Assembly (NCBI RefSeq): GCF_049331405.1 | Contig: NZ_CP186274.1 | Coordinates: forward strand, 4,898,001 to 4,962,000 | Reading direction: 5' to 3' | DNA: 64,000 bases | Source: PoT sp049331405 | GTDB lineage: Bacteria > Planctomycetota > Planctomycetia > Isosphaerales > Isosphaeraceae | Shown here: positions 29,650-41,319 of the stretch, one piece after another | How positions within the stretch are numbered: position 1 is the first letter of the stretch | How the letters are laid out: each line of letters opens with the position of its first letter | Made by a program: the position numbers and the translations under genes | Notes under the pieces: generated by a model | What the model was told of the DNA's origin: nothing | The model's input: the letters and a program-made list of their open reading frames with translations, nothing else | The model's database searches: none

Positions 29650-32600
29650 ATGATGGCGGCCAAAGACGACGAGCAGGACGGACCTTCCGCCGTCGCCTTG
29701 CCCGACGACCAAGCCCGGCTCGCCGCTCGCCGGAGAGCCGAGGATGCGTTGACGCCTCCGCCCGATTGGCAGCGGCCCTCGCCGGAAGGCCATGGCCCCG
29801 AAGCCGTCGAGCTCGACGCGTTGATCCACGTCGATGCCGAAGGCAATGTCACGGCGATGAACGACGTCGCCGAGCGGCTCACCGGCTGGACGCGTGCCGA
29901 TGCCATCGAGGCCTCATTGCCCGAGATCCTCGCCTTCGTCAATGAGACGACGCGGCTCCCGGTCGAGAATCCCGCCTTACGGGCCTTGAAGGGGGAACCC
30001 CCGGTGGCGACCGAGCCCCGGGCCGTCCTCATCGCTCGCGACGAGACGGAGCACCTCCTCAACGTCGCCGCGGCCCAGGTGCTCGACGAGGCCGGCCAGG
30101 TTAGGGGCGCTCTGCTCATCTGCCGCGAGCGGATCGAGCACTTCGCCCGCGAGGATGCCCGGGCCCTCCTCGCCGCCATCGTCGAGTCGTCGGAAGACGC
30201 GATCATCAGCAAGACGCTCGACGGCGTGGTCCGCACCTGGAACGCCGGGGCCGAGCGGCTCTTCGGCTATACGGCCGCGGAGGCCATCGGCCAGCCGATC
30301 ACCCTGATCGTCCCGCACGAGCGCCGGGACGAGGAACTCGAGATCCTGCGTCGGCTTCGCTACGGCGAGAGGATCGAGCACTTCGAAACGATACGGGTCG
30401 CCAAGGATGGTCGACGGCTCGAGATCTCCCTGACGGTCTCTCCCCTGAGAGATGAGAGCGGCCGGGTCGTAGGAGCCTCCAAGATCGCGCGTGACGTCAC
30501 GGAGCGCAAGCGGATCGAGCGTGCTCTGCGGGCGAGCGAGGAGCGTCACCGCTTCCTGTCCGACCTGGCGTCGGCCACCCAGCAACTCACGGATCCGACC
30601 GAGGTCATGAGGGTCAGCGCCCGGCTCTTCGCCGACCATCTCGGCGTCGACCGCTGCGCCTATGCCGACGTGGACGACGAGGCGACCTTCGTCATCCATG
30701 GCGACTACGTCCGCGACGTCCCCAGCATCGTGGGTCGATGGCCGGTCGCCGGCTTCGGCGAGGAATGCCTCCGGCTCATGCTGGCGAACGAGCCATACGT
30801 GGTGGACGACGCGGTCAACGATCCGCGCATCGGCCCGAACCACCTCCCGGCCTACCGGGCGGCCACCATCCAGGCCGCGATCTGCGTCCCGCTGCACAAG
30901 GACGGGAAGTTCACCGCGTCGATGGCCGTCCACCAGAAGGAGCCCCGCCACTGGACCCCCGAGGACGTCCTGCTCGTGCGGACGGTCGTCGACCGCTGCT
31001 GGGAGACGCTCGAGCGATCCAGGGTGACCCGCACGCTCCGCGAGAGCGAGGCCCGCTACCGCGCGATCGTGCAGGCCTCACCCGAATGCGTGAAGTTGCT
31101 CGCCTCAGACGGGACCCTGCTCCAGATGAACAGGGTCGGTCTCCGGATGATCGAGGCGGACTCGGCCGAGCAGGTCATCGGGCGCTGCGTCTACGACCTC
31201 ATCGCCCCCGAGTACAGGGCCTCGTACCGCGAATTCAACGAGCGGGTCTGCCGGGGCGAAAGCGGGACGCTCGAATTCGAGGTCGTCGGCCTGAACGGCA
31301 CGCGCCGACACGTGGAGACCTCCGCGGTCCCCCTCGGCTCGCCCGACGGCGGCTACACGAACCTGGCCGTCACCCGGGACACCACCGAACGCAAGGCCGC
31401 CGAGCGAGAGCTGCGCGAGAGCGAGTCGAGGCTCCGCCAGGCGGCCGCCGATGCCGTCCGAGCCGCCGAGACCAACGCAAAGTTCCGCGCCTTCTTCGAG
31501 CAAGGGTCGAACTTCGCCGCGGTCCTCTCCCTCGACGGCACCCTGGTCGAGGCGAACCGGCACTGCCTCGACGCCTGCGGCTTCCGACGAGAGGACGTGA
31601 TCGGCAAGCCCTTCTGGGAATGCGGCTGGTGGAGCCGCTCGCACGCCTTGATCGACCAGATCCGCGACGCCACGCACGCGGCCGTCGCCGGCCAGGGCTC
31701 CCGGGCCGAGACCCCGTATTACACGGCCGATGGCAGCGAACGGATCGAGGACCTCATCATCGCCCCCGTGACCGACGAGTGGGGCCGCGTCCTGTTCATC
31801 GCCGCCACCGGAGCCGACATCACGGACAGGCGCCGGATGGAAGACGCCCTACGCGAGCAGGATCGGCGCAAGAATGAGTTCATCGCCCTCCTCGGCCACG
31901 AGCTCAGGAACCCCCTCGCACCGATCCGCAACGGCCTGCAGGTCATGCGGCTCGCGGGCGAGGACCCCGTCGCCATCGCCCAGGCCCGCGCCATGATGGA
32001 CCGGCAGCTCGGCCACATGGTCAGGCTCATCGACGACCTGCTCGACGTCTCCAGGATCGGGCAGAACAAGATGTTCCTGCACAAGGCTCCCGTCCTCCTG
32101 TCCGATGTGGTGGGCAACGCCATCGAGACCGCGCGGCCGATGATCGAGGAGGCCGGCCGCGAGCTCGTCGTCGCGCTCCCGACGGAGCCCGTGGTCCTCG
32201 ACGCCGACCTCACCCGGCTCGCCCAGGTCTTCAGCAACCTCCTGACCAACAGTGCCAAGTATACGGAGGGGGTCGGCTCCATCCGACTCGAGGCGGAACA
32301 GATCGATGAAGGCGTGCTCATCTCGGTCCAGGACACCGGGATCGGCATCCCCCAGGAATCGCTCCCCAAAATCTTCGACATGTTCTCGCAGGTGGATCGC
32401 AGCAACGAACGATCGTCGGGGGGCCTCGGCATCGGGCTCTCGATCGTCAAGGCCCTAGTCGAGATGCACGGCGGCACCGTGACCGCGTCGAGCGACGGCC
32501 AGGGCAAAGGGAGCCGCTTCAGCGTGCAATTGCAGGCTGTCCCTGACGAAAACCTTCAGCCGGGGAACGCCTCACCGCCCGCGAACGGGCGCCCCGAGAG

Positions 32601-33003
32601 CGCCCCGAAGCGACGCATCCTCGTGGTCGACGATAATCAGGACTCCGCCCGATCCATGGCCAGGGTCCTCAAGCTCCAGGGAGACGAGACCCTTGCCGCT
32701 TTCGACGGGATCGAAGCCCTGCAGGTCGCGGAGCAATTCCGTCCCGACTTCATCCTGATGGACGTCGGCATGCCGCGCCTCAACGGCTACGAGGCGACCC
32801 GCCAGTTCCGCGAGCAGGACTGGGGCCGCAGCCCATTTATCATCGCCCTGACCGGCTGGGGCCAGGAGATCGATCGCGTCCAGTCCCGGGAGGCCGGATG
32901 CGACGGGCACCTCGTCAAGCCAGTCAACCTCGCAGACCTCGAAACCCTGATGAACGAACTGGCGAGGAACAACATTCAGCCCGCCTCCGAGAACAAGCTG
33001 TAA
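29650..33003 (+). CDS. Soluble hybrid histidine kinase: four PAS, GAF, HisKA, HATPase, receiver
   Basis: 1,117 residues without membrane segments, so cytoplasmic sensing is expected. Order: PAS about 55-160, PAS about 171-290, GAF about 298-460, PAS about 463-580, PAS about 611-725, HisKA with phosphoacceptor H750 in LLGHELRNPLAP, HATPase with N-box QVFSNLLTNSAKY and G-boxes DTGIGIP and GLGIGLS, and a C-terminal receiver with phosphoacceptor D1038 in LMDVGMP and K in HLVKPV. The PAS heme or flavin ligands cannot be identified by eye. GAGGAG just before the ATG at 29650 decides the start over an ATG 57 bases upstream. No response regulator gene adjoins it. It is tail-to-tail with acetate kinase, 12 bases apart. 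Confidence 0.93.
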   Translation: MMAAKDDEQDGPSAVALPDDQARLAARRRAEDALTPPPDWQRPSPEGHGPEAVELDALIHVDAEGNVTAMNDVAERLTGWTRADAIEASLPEILAFVNETTRLPVENPALRALKGEPPVATEPRAVLIARDETEHLLNVAAAQVLDEAGQVRGALLICRERIEHFAREDARALLAAIVESSEDAIISKTLDGVVRTWNAGAERLFGYTAAEAIGQPITLIVPHERRDEELEILRRLRYGERIEHFETIRVAKDGRRLEISLTVSPLRDESGRVVGASKIARDVTERKRIERALRASEERHRFLSDLASATQQLTDPTEVMRVSARLFADHLGVDRCAYADVDDEATFVIHGDYVRDVPSIVGRWPVAGFGEECLRLMLANEPYVVDDAVNDPRIGPNHLPAYRAATIQAAICVPLHKDGKFTASMAVHQKEPRHWTPEDVLLVRTVVDRCWETLERSRVTRTLRESEARYRAIVQASPECVKLLASDGTLLQMNRVGLRMIEADSAEQVIGRCVYDLIAPEYRASYREFNERVCRGESGTLEFEVVGLNGTRRHVETSAVPLGSPDGGYTNLAVTRDTTERKAAERELRESESRLRQAAADAVRAAETNAKFRAFFEQGSNFAAVLSLDGTLVEANRHCLDACGFRREDVIGKPFWECGWWSRSHALIDQIRDATHAAVAGQGSRAETPYYTADGSERIEDLIIAPVTDEWGRVLFIAATGADITDRRRMEDALREQDRRKNEFIALLGHELRNPLAPIRNGLQVMRLAGEDPVAIAQARAMMDRQLGHMVRLIDDLLDVSRIGQNKMFLHKAPVLLSDVVGNAIETARPMIEEAGRELVVALPTEPVVLDADLTRLAQVFSNLLTNSAKYTEGVGSIRLEAEQIDEGVLISVQDTGIGIPQESLPKIFDMFSQVDRSNERSSGGLGIGLSIVKALVEMHGGTVTASSDGQGKGSRFSVQLQAVPDENLQPGNASPPANGRPESAPKRRILVVDDNQDSARSMARVLKLQGDETLAAFDGIEALQVAEQFRPDFILMDVGMPRLNGYEATRQFREQDWGRSPFIIALTGWGQEIDRVQSREAGCDGHLVKPVNLADLETLMNELARNNIQPASENKL

Positions 33004-33015
33004 GCTGGGCTCGGT

Positions 33016-34149
33016 TCAACCGGGGCCCTCGAGCAACGCGGCGACTTCGCGTGCGATCTGCCTTTCCTCGTCGGCGGGCACGAGCCAGATCGGCACGGGC
33101 GAATCCTCGGCGCTAATGCGACTCGGCTGATCCGGCCGAGCGGCAATATTGCGCTCGGAGTCGAGGCGAAGCCCCAGGAATTCCAGGCCTTCGAGAGCCC
33201 GGCTGCGCATCGAGGCCGAGTTCTCGGCCAACGCTCCCGAGAGAGCGAGGGCGTCCATCCCACCGAGCACGGCGGCGAAGGCTCCTATACATTTGCGTAT
33301 ATGATGGGCATGCACGGCCAGCGCCAGTTCAGACCGACGATCGCCCGCTTGTGCAGCCGGCTCCAGGTCGCGGAGGTCATCGCTCCTGCCGGAGAGGCCG
33401 AACAGCCCGCTCCTGTGATAGAGCAAGTCCTCGAGGCTCTCGATCGTGAACCCCTTGTGCCGCAGCAGGTAGAGGACGAGCCCTGGGTCGAGGTCGCCCG
33501 ACCGCGTGCCCATGACAAGCCCCTCGAGTGGGGTCATCCCCATGCTGGTGTCGACGCTCTTTCCGTCCTTCACCGCGCAGAGACTTGCCCCGCCGCCTAT
33601 GTGGCAGAGGACGTATCGAGACCGTCGCATGCCCTCCTTGAGATACTCGGGCAGGCGTTCGGCCACATTCCGATGGGCGATCCCGTGGAACCCAAAGCGC
33701 CTGACTTCGCCCTCGCCGACGTCGAGCGGCAGTGCATAACGCCAGGCGACCTCGGGCAACGTCCGGTGGAAGGCATTGTCGAAGACGGCCACCCCGGTCA
33801 CCCCCGGCGCCCGCCTCGACACGGCCTTGATCGTGGCGAGGTCGATCGGGTTATGCAGCGGGGCCAAGTCCGATAGCGACTCGATCACCTCGAGCACCTC
33901 GGGAGTGATCCTCGCGGGCCCGTCGAACCGGGAGCCGCCGTGGACGACGCGATGGCCGATCGCGTCGAGTCCCAGGGGCAGGCACTCGACGACCGCCATC
34001 TCGGCCGCCTCGACCGTCGCATCACCATGGACGTGGTCGACCTTGCCATCCTTGAGGAGCGTCCCGTCTTCCGGCCCCGCGTCGCCCGAGATGTCCAGCA
34101 CCTTGTACTGGAGCGTCCCGCTTCCCGGGTTCAATGCGAGGATCTTCAT
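33016..34149 (-). CDS. ackA: Acetate kinase
   Basis: 377 residues, slightly shorter than the roughly 400 of most AckA. It interconverts acetate plus ATP and acetyl phosphate plus ADP in the cytoplasm. Seen: the N-terminal nucleotide motif LNPGSGTLQYKV (a variant of the usual N-x-GSSS-x-K), HRVVHGG, DNAFHRTLP, RFGFHGIAHR, HIGGGASLCAV and SGALAENS. GGAGGA precedes the ATG closely. No phosphotransacetylase is adjacent; a phosphoketolase or Pta elsewhere would supply acetyl phosphate. It lies 56 bases downstream of the CBS gene and is probably in one operon with it. Confidence 0.93.
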   Translation of the reverse strand: MKILALNPGSGTLQYKVLDISGDAGPEDGTLLKDGKVDHVHGDATVEAAEMAVVECLPLGLDAIGHRVVHGGSRFDGPARITPEVLEVIESLSDLAPLHNPIDLATIKAVSRRAPGVTGVAVFDNAFHRTLPEVAWRYALPLDVGEGEVRRFGFHGIAHRNVAERLPEYLKEGMRRSRYVLCHIGGGASLCAVKDGKSVDTSMGMTPLEGLVMGTRSGDLDPGLVLYLLRHKGFTIESLEDLLYHRSGLFGLSGRSDDLRDLEPAAQAGDRRSELALAVHAHHIRKCIGAFAAVLGGMDALALSGALAENSASMRSRALEGLEFLGLRLDSERNIAARPDQPSRISAEDSPVPIWLVPADEERQIAREVAALLEGPG

Positions 34150-34205
34150 GGTTCCTCCGCTGCCCGACCATGCCGACGACGTTTCCCATGGCGGCCAGAT
34201 CGAAC

Positions 34206-34640
34206 TTACGAAGCCAGGGCCTTCGTGAATTCGGGAATGGCGAGGGTGGGTTCAATCACCTCGATCGTATCGGCCGCGCGGGCGAGGTCGTTCTGGGACA
34301 CGATACCGGCGAGGTGCTTGTCGCGGTCCATGACGATCAGGCGGCGGACCTCGTACTCTTCCATCAGTTCCATGGCGTCGGCGGATTCCTGGTCCTCGAA
34401 GCACCAGATGACGTCATCGGTCATGACGTCGCTGACCGCGGTGGTCACCGGATCCATGCCGGTGGCGGCGGCACGTACGGCGAGGTCACGGTCGGTCAGC
34501 ATGCCGACGACCCTGCCGCGCTCGTCGCAAACGGGCATCAGGCCGAGGCTGAGATCCTTCATCTTGCGGGCGGCAATTTGCAGCGTGTCGTTCTGGCGTA
34601 CGCATTCCACACGCGTCGTCATCAGTTCCTTGAGCTTCAT
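34206..34640 (-). CDS. Tandem CBS-domain protein
   Basis: 144 residues forming one CBS pair and nothing else: MTTRVECVRQNDTL...MPVCDERGRVVGMLTDRDL and VSDVMTDDVIWCFEDQES...RRLIVMDRDKHLAGIVSQNDL. Such stand-alone pairs bind adenine nucleotides and regulate partners. GGAG eight bases before the ATG. The position just upstream of acetate kinase suggests an energy-linked role; this is inference. Confidence 0.92.
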   Translation of the reverse strand: MKLKELMTTRVECVRQNDTLQIAARKMKDLSLGLMPVCDERGRVVGMLTDRDLAVRAAATGMDPVTTAVSDVMTDDVIWCFEDQESADAMELMEEYEVRRLIVMDRDKHLAGIVSQNDLARAADTIEVIEPTLAIPEFTKALAS

Positions 34641-35054
34641 GGCGGCTACTCCAGATGCAATATCAGGAGGTCGTCATATTCAAAGAGCCAGGACTCGTCG
34701 AGTTTCCCAGCTTGTTGAATTTGGTTTTGGGGTTGGGGTTGACATGCCTTCCCACTGCAAACCTCGCGCCAAACCAGCTCAAGGGCAGATCGCGCATCAA
34801 AACGAATACCGAATCAGGCTGCGCCGACATCACAAGAGGCAACGCGACAGCCTCAAAGTCCGAGACGCACCGCCAGCGCTCAGGACGATCTTCTCACGCG
34901 AAATCAGGTGTTCTTCTAGGCTTTGTGTCTGCGACCTAAACCATACAACCGAGCTCATCACGCTGGGCTGTCCCGGCGGGCGTATAATAAACCTCGAGGC
35001 CCTCCCTGACCTCGAGGACGAATCGATTCGGGGACGTGCGGCATCAGACGGGGA
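34641..35054. other. Intergenic region without recognisable gene
   Basis: About 410 bases with lower GC content than the genes around it. It probably holds the promoter of the CBS-ackA operon. I see no gene, repeat or strong hairpin. Confidence 0.4.
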
Positions 35055-35312
35055 TTAGACCCAGATCGTCGCGTCCTGAGAAGCGGGGGACGTCTCGGCC
35101 TTTGCTACCGGCTCCGTGTCGGTGAATAGCGGCAAGATTGTCTGGCGCATTTTCTTCTTCGCCGCGGCCGGAGCCTTTCCTGTGAGGAGGCCGATCTTGC
35201 GACGGAGTCGTGCGCTCACCCCTGCGCGGGCCGCCTGGCTCTGATGAGCATGGTACATCGCAGGCCCGAGCGTCGGGCCGTACTTGCGGACATAATTCTC
35301 GAGACGTCTCAT
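35055..35312 (-). CDS. Small basic protein of unknown function (85 aa)
   Basis: Lys/Arg-rich, no membrane segment; includes RLRRKIGLLTGKAPAAAKKKMRQTILPLF. Codon use is like that of true genes on this strand and the frame has an ATG start with only a weak ribosome site. It is flanked by the stress-type genes. Function unknown. Confidence 0.6.
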   Translation of the reverse strand: MRRLENYVRKYGPTLGPAMYHAHQSQAARAGVSARLRRKIGLLTGKAPAAAKKKMRQTILPLFTDTEPVAKAETSPASQDATIWV

Positions 35313-35489
35313 GATGGATCTTTGTATCCCGTTATCGGCCCTGATTGGCCGTCATTCGCCAGCCGTTCTTCCATCAATAAGTACGTCCCCGGGAACATGT
35401 TGGTTCATTTTTTGGGCGGCTCGAGGCCCGGGTATTTGCATTGGCCAAGGATGAGTCCGGACACCTCGTCAGGCGAGCGAGTATTCGAT

Positions 35490-36050
35490 TTACGCCATCA
35501 ATTCAGCCTCGACCGACCTCACCTCTGGCTCGTGGCTTTTCGGGGTCTGGGACAGGAGGCGGTCGGCCAGCGAGAGGACGCCCTCGGCCACAAGTCCGAA
35601 GACGAGGTGGGCGGCGAGGCCCCGCGCATGCGTCTGCCAGGGGAAGGCTCTCGGACCTCGCGACAGGCCCAGCGCGGGCGTGGCTCCCTCGTCGGCGATC
35701 AGCCACAGGGCCGCACCGAAGCCAAGCCCGCGGACGACGGCCGGGCCCGGGATGTGGCGGCGGACTGCACCATAGACAGCCCCCGAGCCGACGCCGATCC
35801 CGTAGTGGAGGGCCGTCCCCAGGTTCGCTTCCTGATCGCGGGTCAGTTCGGCACCGGCGAGACCGGCGACCTTCTCTGCCGCGACTTCATAAGCCGTCTT
35901 CCCGCCATGCGCCCAGTCTTCCTGCAGGCGAGCTTGAAGATTCTCTCGTTCGTAGAATGTCGAAGTCACGGTGCTGAGCGCGGCGGTGGCGACAGCACCG
36001 GCGATTGCCCCCGTTGTCAGATCCAGCGGGAGGCTACGGTCCTGGGCCAT
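35490..36050 (-). CDS. DUF1440/YagU-like inner-membrane protein
   Basis: 186 residues with an N-terminal hydrophobic segment (GAIAGAVATAALSTVTS), a central one (ALHYGIGVGSGAVYGAV), another near GLGFGAALWLIA, and a last one near AAHLVFGLVAEGVLSLA. The overall pattern fits the YagU/DUF1440 family, which has been linked to acid tolerance in other bacteria. GGAG eight bases before the ATG. The family assignment is by pattern only. Confidence 0.72.
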   Translation of the reverse strand: MAQDRSLPLDLTTGAIAGAVATAALSTVTSTFYERENLQARLQEDWAHGGKTAYEVAAEKVAGLAGAELTRDQEANLGTALHYGIGVGSGAVYGAVRRHIPGPAVVRGLGFGAALWLIADEGATPALGLSRGPRAFPWQTHARGLAAHLVFGLVAEGVLSLADRLLSQTPKSHEPEVRSVEAELMA

Positions 36051-36281
36051 GATCCAAACTCCGATGTAGGTTGTAGAAGCAAGGATCGAGGAGAATGCTT
36101 ATACGAAATGCGGCATAATCAGAATAGCTCGAAGGCCGTCAAAGCTCGCAATTCTTAGGACCTCGCATCCCGAAGACCGCCTACCTTACCGTTCGACGGA
36201 TACCGTCATAACACCACAAGCATCCTCAGATTAGGTAAGCGACAGAATCGCAAATCGCAAGTGAACCCTGGAAACGACAAG

Positions 36282-36303
36282 GGCCGGAGAAATATCTCCG
36301 GCC
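36282..36303 (-). terminator. Intrinsic-type terminator of the DUF2171-like gene
   Basis: A perfect 9-bp stem GGCCGGAGA-TATT-TCTCCGGCC (minus-strand sense) lies 32 bases past the stop and is followed by the T-containing CTTGTCGTTT. Confidence 0.65.
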
Positions 36304-36335
36304 AGATCGCCTCAATCAAGGTTTCGTCGCGTCGA

Positions 36336-36620
36336 TTAAGCCGGCTGCCATTCTTCCTGGACCTCGCGATGGTCCTTGCTCAGATGGATGTGGTCGTGGA
36401 CCTTGGCCACCCAGCTCAACGGGATGAGATGGTGTTGGCCGTCTGGGCTGTCGCTCTTGGTGAGCTTGATCTCTTCCCCTTGGACGTGATCAACCTTGCC
36501 GACCTTCGTGCCGCAAGAGGCGTAAACGTCCATATGCTCCTTGATATCCGCGGTGGAACCCACGGCTCCGGTGCTCTCAGAGAGGGACGCGCCGGTCTTA
36601 TGGGGATGAACGGTAGCCAT
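36336..36620 (-). CDS. DUF2171-like small protein
   Basis: 94 residues starting at the ATG at 36620, which has AGGAG six bases upstream; an upstream extension is spurious. The core (KEHMDVYASCGTKVGKVDHV, then DGQHHLIPLSWVAKVHDHIHL) matches the PRC-barrel-like DUF2171 pattern found in stress-responsive small proteins. Cytoplasmic; function unknown. Confidence 0.82.
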   Translation of the reverse strand: MATVHPHKTGASLSESTGAVGSTADIKEHMDVYASCGTKVGKVDHVQGEEIKLTKSDSPDGQHHLIPLSWVAKVHDHIHLSKDHREVQEEWQPA

Positions 36621-37167
36621 TATTGTCTCCTGAATCTCGGTAAGACTCAAAATTCGGCTCATGATCGAGCCACACTTCTTGTCCAGGAGGGGCAAACTGC
36701 GCGCCGAAACAGGCAATCAATCCGAAATAGCTTGAAAACGTGGAATCATCGATGCGTACAGCCCTTCCCGCGTCAAGCGAACGGCCGAGAGGAGCGTGAA
36801 TTTGTCTCGTTCGTTCAGCATCAAATCGGAACCCTGGGGATGAGATCAGAGAAGACCTCGACCTGATGGTGGAATCCCACGCCGGACAGTATTGCCTCTT
36901 CACTCGCCCTCGACTCTGCATAGGCAGGCTCAACCCGGAGCACAACATTCAATTTTGATTCAAATCACTTCCGTTTTCTAACTACGTCTTCAAATCGTTG
37001 GAACGTCTGAAGGCGAACGATTACTTTCGATACCTCCTGCCCTTGCGAACTCCGATCATTCCACATCGAATAGAGACATTAGACACGAACCCCGCTTGAT
37101 GGCTGACGACCTCGTCCTCAAGGAAGCCGATTCCAAGGCACAGGCAGGGTCGAGGCTGCTTTATGGA

Positions 37168-37222
37168 ACGCGTCGGTGAACTCCGACGCGTGTCATACGG
37201 CGAGCCACAAGACGGCTCGTCG
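37168..37222. other. Two tandem hairpins
   Basis: The first hairpin is ACGCGTCGG-TGAACT-CCGACGCGT (37168-37191). The second, 7 bases on, is CGGCGAGCC-ACAAGAC-GGCTCGTCG (37198-37222) with one G-U pair. Paired stems of equal length (9 bp) in a gene-free region could be a small RNA or transcript-end structure. Confidence 0.55.
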
Positions 37223-37720
37223 TTCGACTTCCAAAGCATCCCAAGCGATCAAAAGAATCTCATTGACAGAGGCCACTGGAACTTCGAAGCGATAAAGACT
37301 GCCGAGAAATGGGAAGTTGGCAGACGCCACGTACCGTCCGAGGAGCGACGCCGACACATTCGGCCAGAGTGGCAAGGGAATGAGGCCCCGCGAAAAGGTG
37401 TCTCATTCACGTCCAAACAAAAACACCGGACAAATCGACAAAACGAGCATTACGAAGAAATTCGATGGTACGAGACATGCGGAACACAAAAATCCCCCCA
37501 ACGTGGCCGGGATGTAGCTCGAGGCCAATTGCAGGCGTTTGATCTCGAAGCGATCCTGGAGTCGAGGCTTTGCAATAACGATCGCGAGACCTGCATCGCA
37601 ACTGGCGTTTAATGGCTTGCCGTTCATCCGAGGTGCAAGGCTGATGGACTGCACATTCATTGTTCCAATTGATGCCAGAGGACAGGTCTCCTGGCCTTTG
37701 CAAAGGCCCTCGACAACCAC
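37193..37720 (-). pseudogene. Possible remnant of a membrane-protein gene
   Basis: Read on the minus strand, two adjoining frames encode hydrophobic stretches: YIPATLGGFLCSACLVPSNF then FFVMLVLSICPVFLFG, and after a frame change PFLGSLYRFEVPVASVNEIL. No start signal, no family match that I recognise, and weak codon bias. It may be decayed foreign DNA or chance. Confidence 0.22.
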
Positions 37721-38036
37721 AAGTCCTCATCCACCTCCATCTCCCCGGAGCCGTAGAGAATCGTTCGAGACCGTCGCGTTAGGGCCATGACCATCGGCAA
37801 AAGCCGGATACATGGTCCGTCCTTCTGCGATCCCACTAACTCTCCGGTGCCCAGTCCCGGAAGATTGATCCTGACTCGATGGTAAATCCAGGGCATGACC
37901 CTGGTGTTCCGCGGCTTGCGATCCCTCCCGATCCTTTAATAAGGATGTCGACAGACATCAATACACCGACTTTGTCGAAGTTGGGCTGGGGGATCGTACG
38001 CCTTGAATTCATCACCTTTGATTCGGAGCGACTGAT

Positions 38037-38741
38037 ATGCGGACGTTTACCACCCAATCGGACGAGATTCTTGCTGGTGTGAATCCTAAGGCCACCGAAG
38101 AGGCCATCGCCAGTGACGAGCCTCCCCAGGTTTCCTCGCGCCGCCGCTTCATCCGCAAGTCGGCCGCGGTCACGACGGCGGCCACCGGCCTGATCGTGTC
38201 GAACTCCTCCCGGTCCCAGGCGACGGGTATCAACTACAACAACTTCCACGAGATCCAGTCTGACGAGAATGAGCACGTCGCGTTCCTGCTCAATGCCCTC
38301 GGCAGCTCGGCCCGGCCTCGGCCCACGTTCAAGAACCTGCGGGCCGCCAACCTCAACCAGTTCATCAGCATGTCCGCCACCTTCGAGAGCGTCGGAACCG
38401 GGGCCTATCCGGCGGCAGCCCCTTTCATCCTCGACCCGGGCAGCCTCTCCATCGCCGCGAGGATCGCGATCGTCGAGGGCCGGCATGCGGGCTATCTGAC
38501 CACGCTCGTCAACCAGCCTCTCGTGCCCGACGAGAGTGCCTTCCAGCCGCTCCTCTTCCCGAACGATGTCGCCTCCGCCGCCGGCAATTACATCGCCAGC
38601 CTGAACGGCGGCCCGCCCCTGACCTACCAACTGGGCACGCGTTCCCCGCAAAACGACCTCTTGATCCTGAACTTCGCCCTGGCCCTCGAGATGCTCGAAC
38701 AAGAATTCTACAACATCAACGTCCCTCGATTCTTTCCCTGA
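38037..38741 (+). CDS. Tat-exported ferritin-like protein with permuted helix order
   Basis: 234 residues. A twin-arginine signal (SRRRFIRKSAAVTTAATG) predicts folded export. The following ferritin-like helices read as helix B (SDENEHVAFLLNALG), helix C (NQFISMSATFESVGTGAY) and helix D (AARIAIVEGRHAGYLTTL). The segment NDLLILNFALALEMLEQEFY, which in this family normally comes first as helix A, is at the C-terminus. Di-metal ligands E and ExxH are present across these helices. It could be a circularly permuted domain or the first part of a lost two-domain protein. GGAG eight bases before the ATG. It lies upstream of catalase, fitting oxidative-stress defence. Confidence 0.83.
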   Translation: MRTFTTQSDEILAGVNPKATEEAIASDEPPQVSSRRRFIRKSAAVTTAATGLIVSNSSRSQATGINYNNFHEIQSDENEHVAFLLNALGSSARPRPTFKNLRAANLNQFISMSATFESVGTGAYPAAAPFILDPGSLSIAARIAIVEGRHAGYLTTLVNQPLVPDESAFQPLLFPNDVASAAGNYIASLNGGPPLTYQLGTRSPQNDLLILNFALALEMLEQEFYNINVPRFFP

Positions 38742-38828
38742 TCGAGCCTGAGCCCTTCGCCGAGGATCGACGGGATCGTCTCGTCCCGAACGTTCCTCAA
38801 GGCCGGCGAAAACCTCAAATGTGAGTTG

Positions 38829-38882
38829 AGCCCCTTCGTCGAGGCGAGATCCGACACGGGATATCGCCACCTCGAAGGGGCT
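38829..38882. terminator. Hairpin after the ferritin-like gene
   Basis: AGCCCCTTCG pairs with CGAAGGGGCT across a 34-base interior that can pair further (CGAGG/CCTCG region). It lies about 90 bases after the stop. Confidence 0.55.
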
Positions 38883-39092
38883 TTCCACATCCGGAGAATC
38901 GCCGTCCAACTCAGCATGTAAGCCCGCCTGTGAAGGAGGACTCTTCCTTATCGCGGGAGCACTCGATGATTTCTCGCCGTAAGCCGCTCGGCCGCTCCGG
39001 ATCCGTCTTTGGCACAAGGCTTGCCGCAGCACCCCTTGATACTCCCACCTGCGCATCGACGGACTGGACCCACCGTAAGAAGGAATACGCGA

Positions 39093-41204
<2,112 letters not shown>

Positions 41205-41229
41205 GCCTGGTTCGATCCGTGATCTCGAA

Positions 41230-41265
41230 GGCCGGGAGCCGACACATTGTCGCCGGCTCCCGGCC
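41230..41265. terminator. Transcript-end hairpin after catalase
   Basis: A perfect 12-bp stem GGCCGGGAGCCG/CGGCTCCCGGCC with a 12-base loop that can itself pair (GACA/TGTC), 25 bases past the stop. No T-tract. Confidence 0.65.
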
Positions 41266-41319
41266 CAGCTTCCTTCGTCCGGGAATGCCGGATGCCATCC
41301 AATCGAAGGATCCACACGC

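Larger units (their letters stand above)
36621..38036. other. 1.4-kb lower-GC region without a convincing gene
   Basis: No frame here has both a ribosome site and the strong GC3 bias of neighbouring genes. It contains two tandem hairpins (37168-37222), a possible gene remnant on the minus strand (37193-37720) and a small inverted repeat CCAGGG-CATGA-CCCTGG (37888-37904). The promoter of the ferritin-like gene must lie at its right end. Confidence 0.5.

Noticed and set aside
37163..37612. 149-codon plus-strand frame in the gene-poor region
   Set aside because: No ribosome site, no codon bias and overlap with a hairpin; not supported as a gene.
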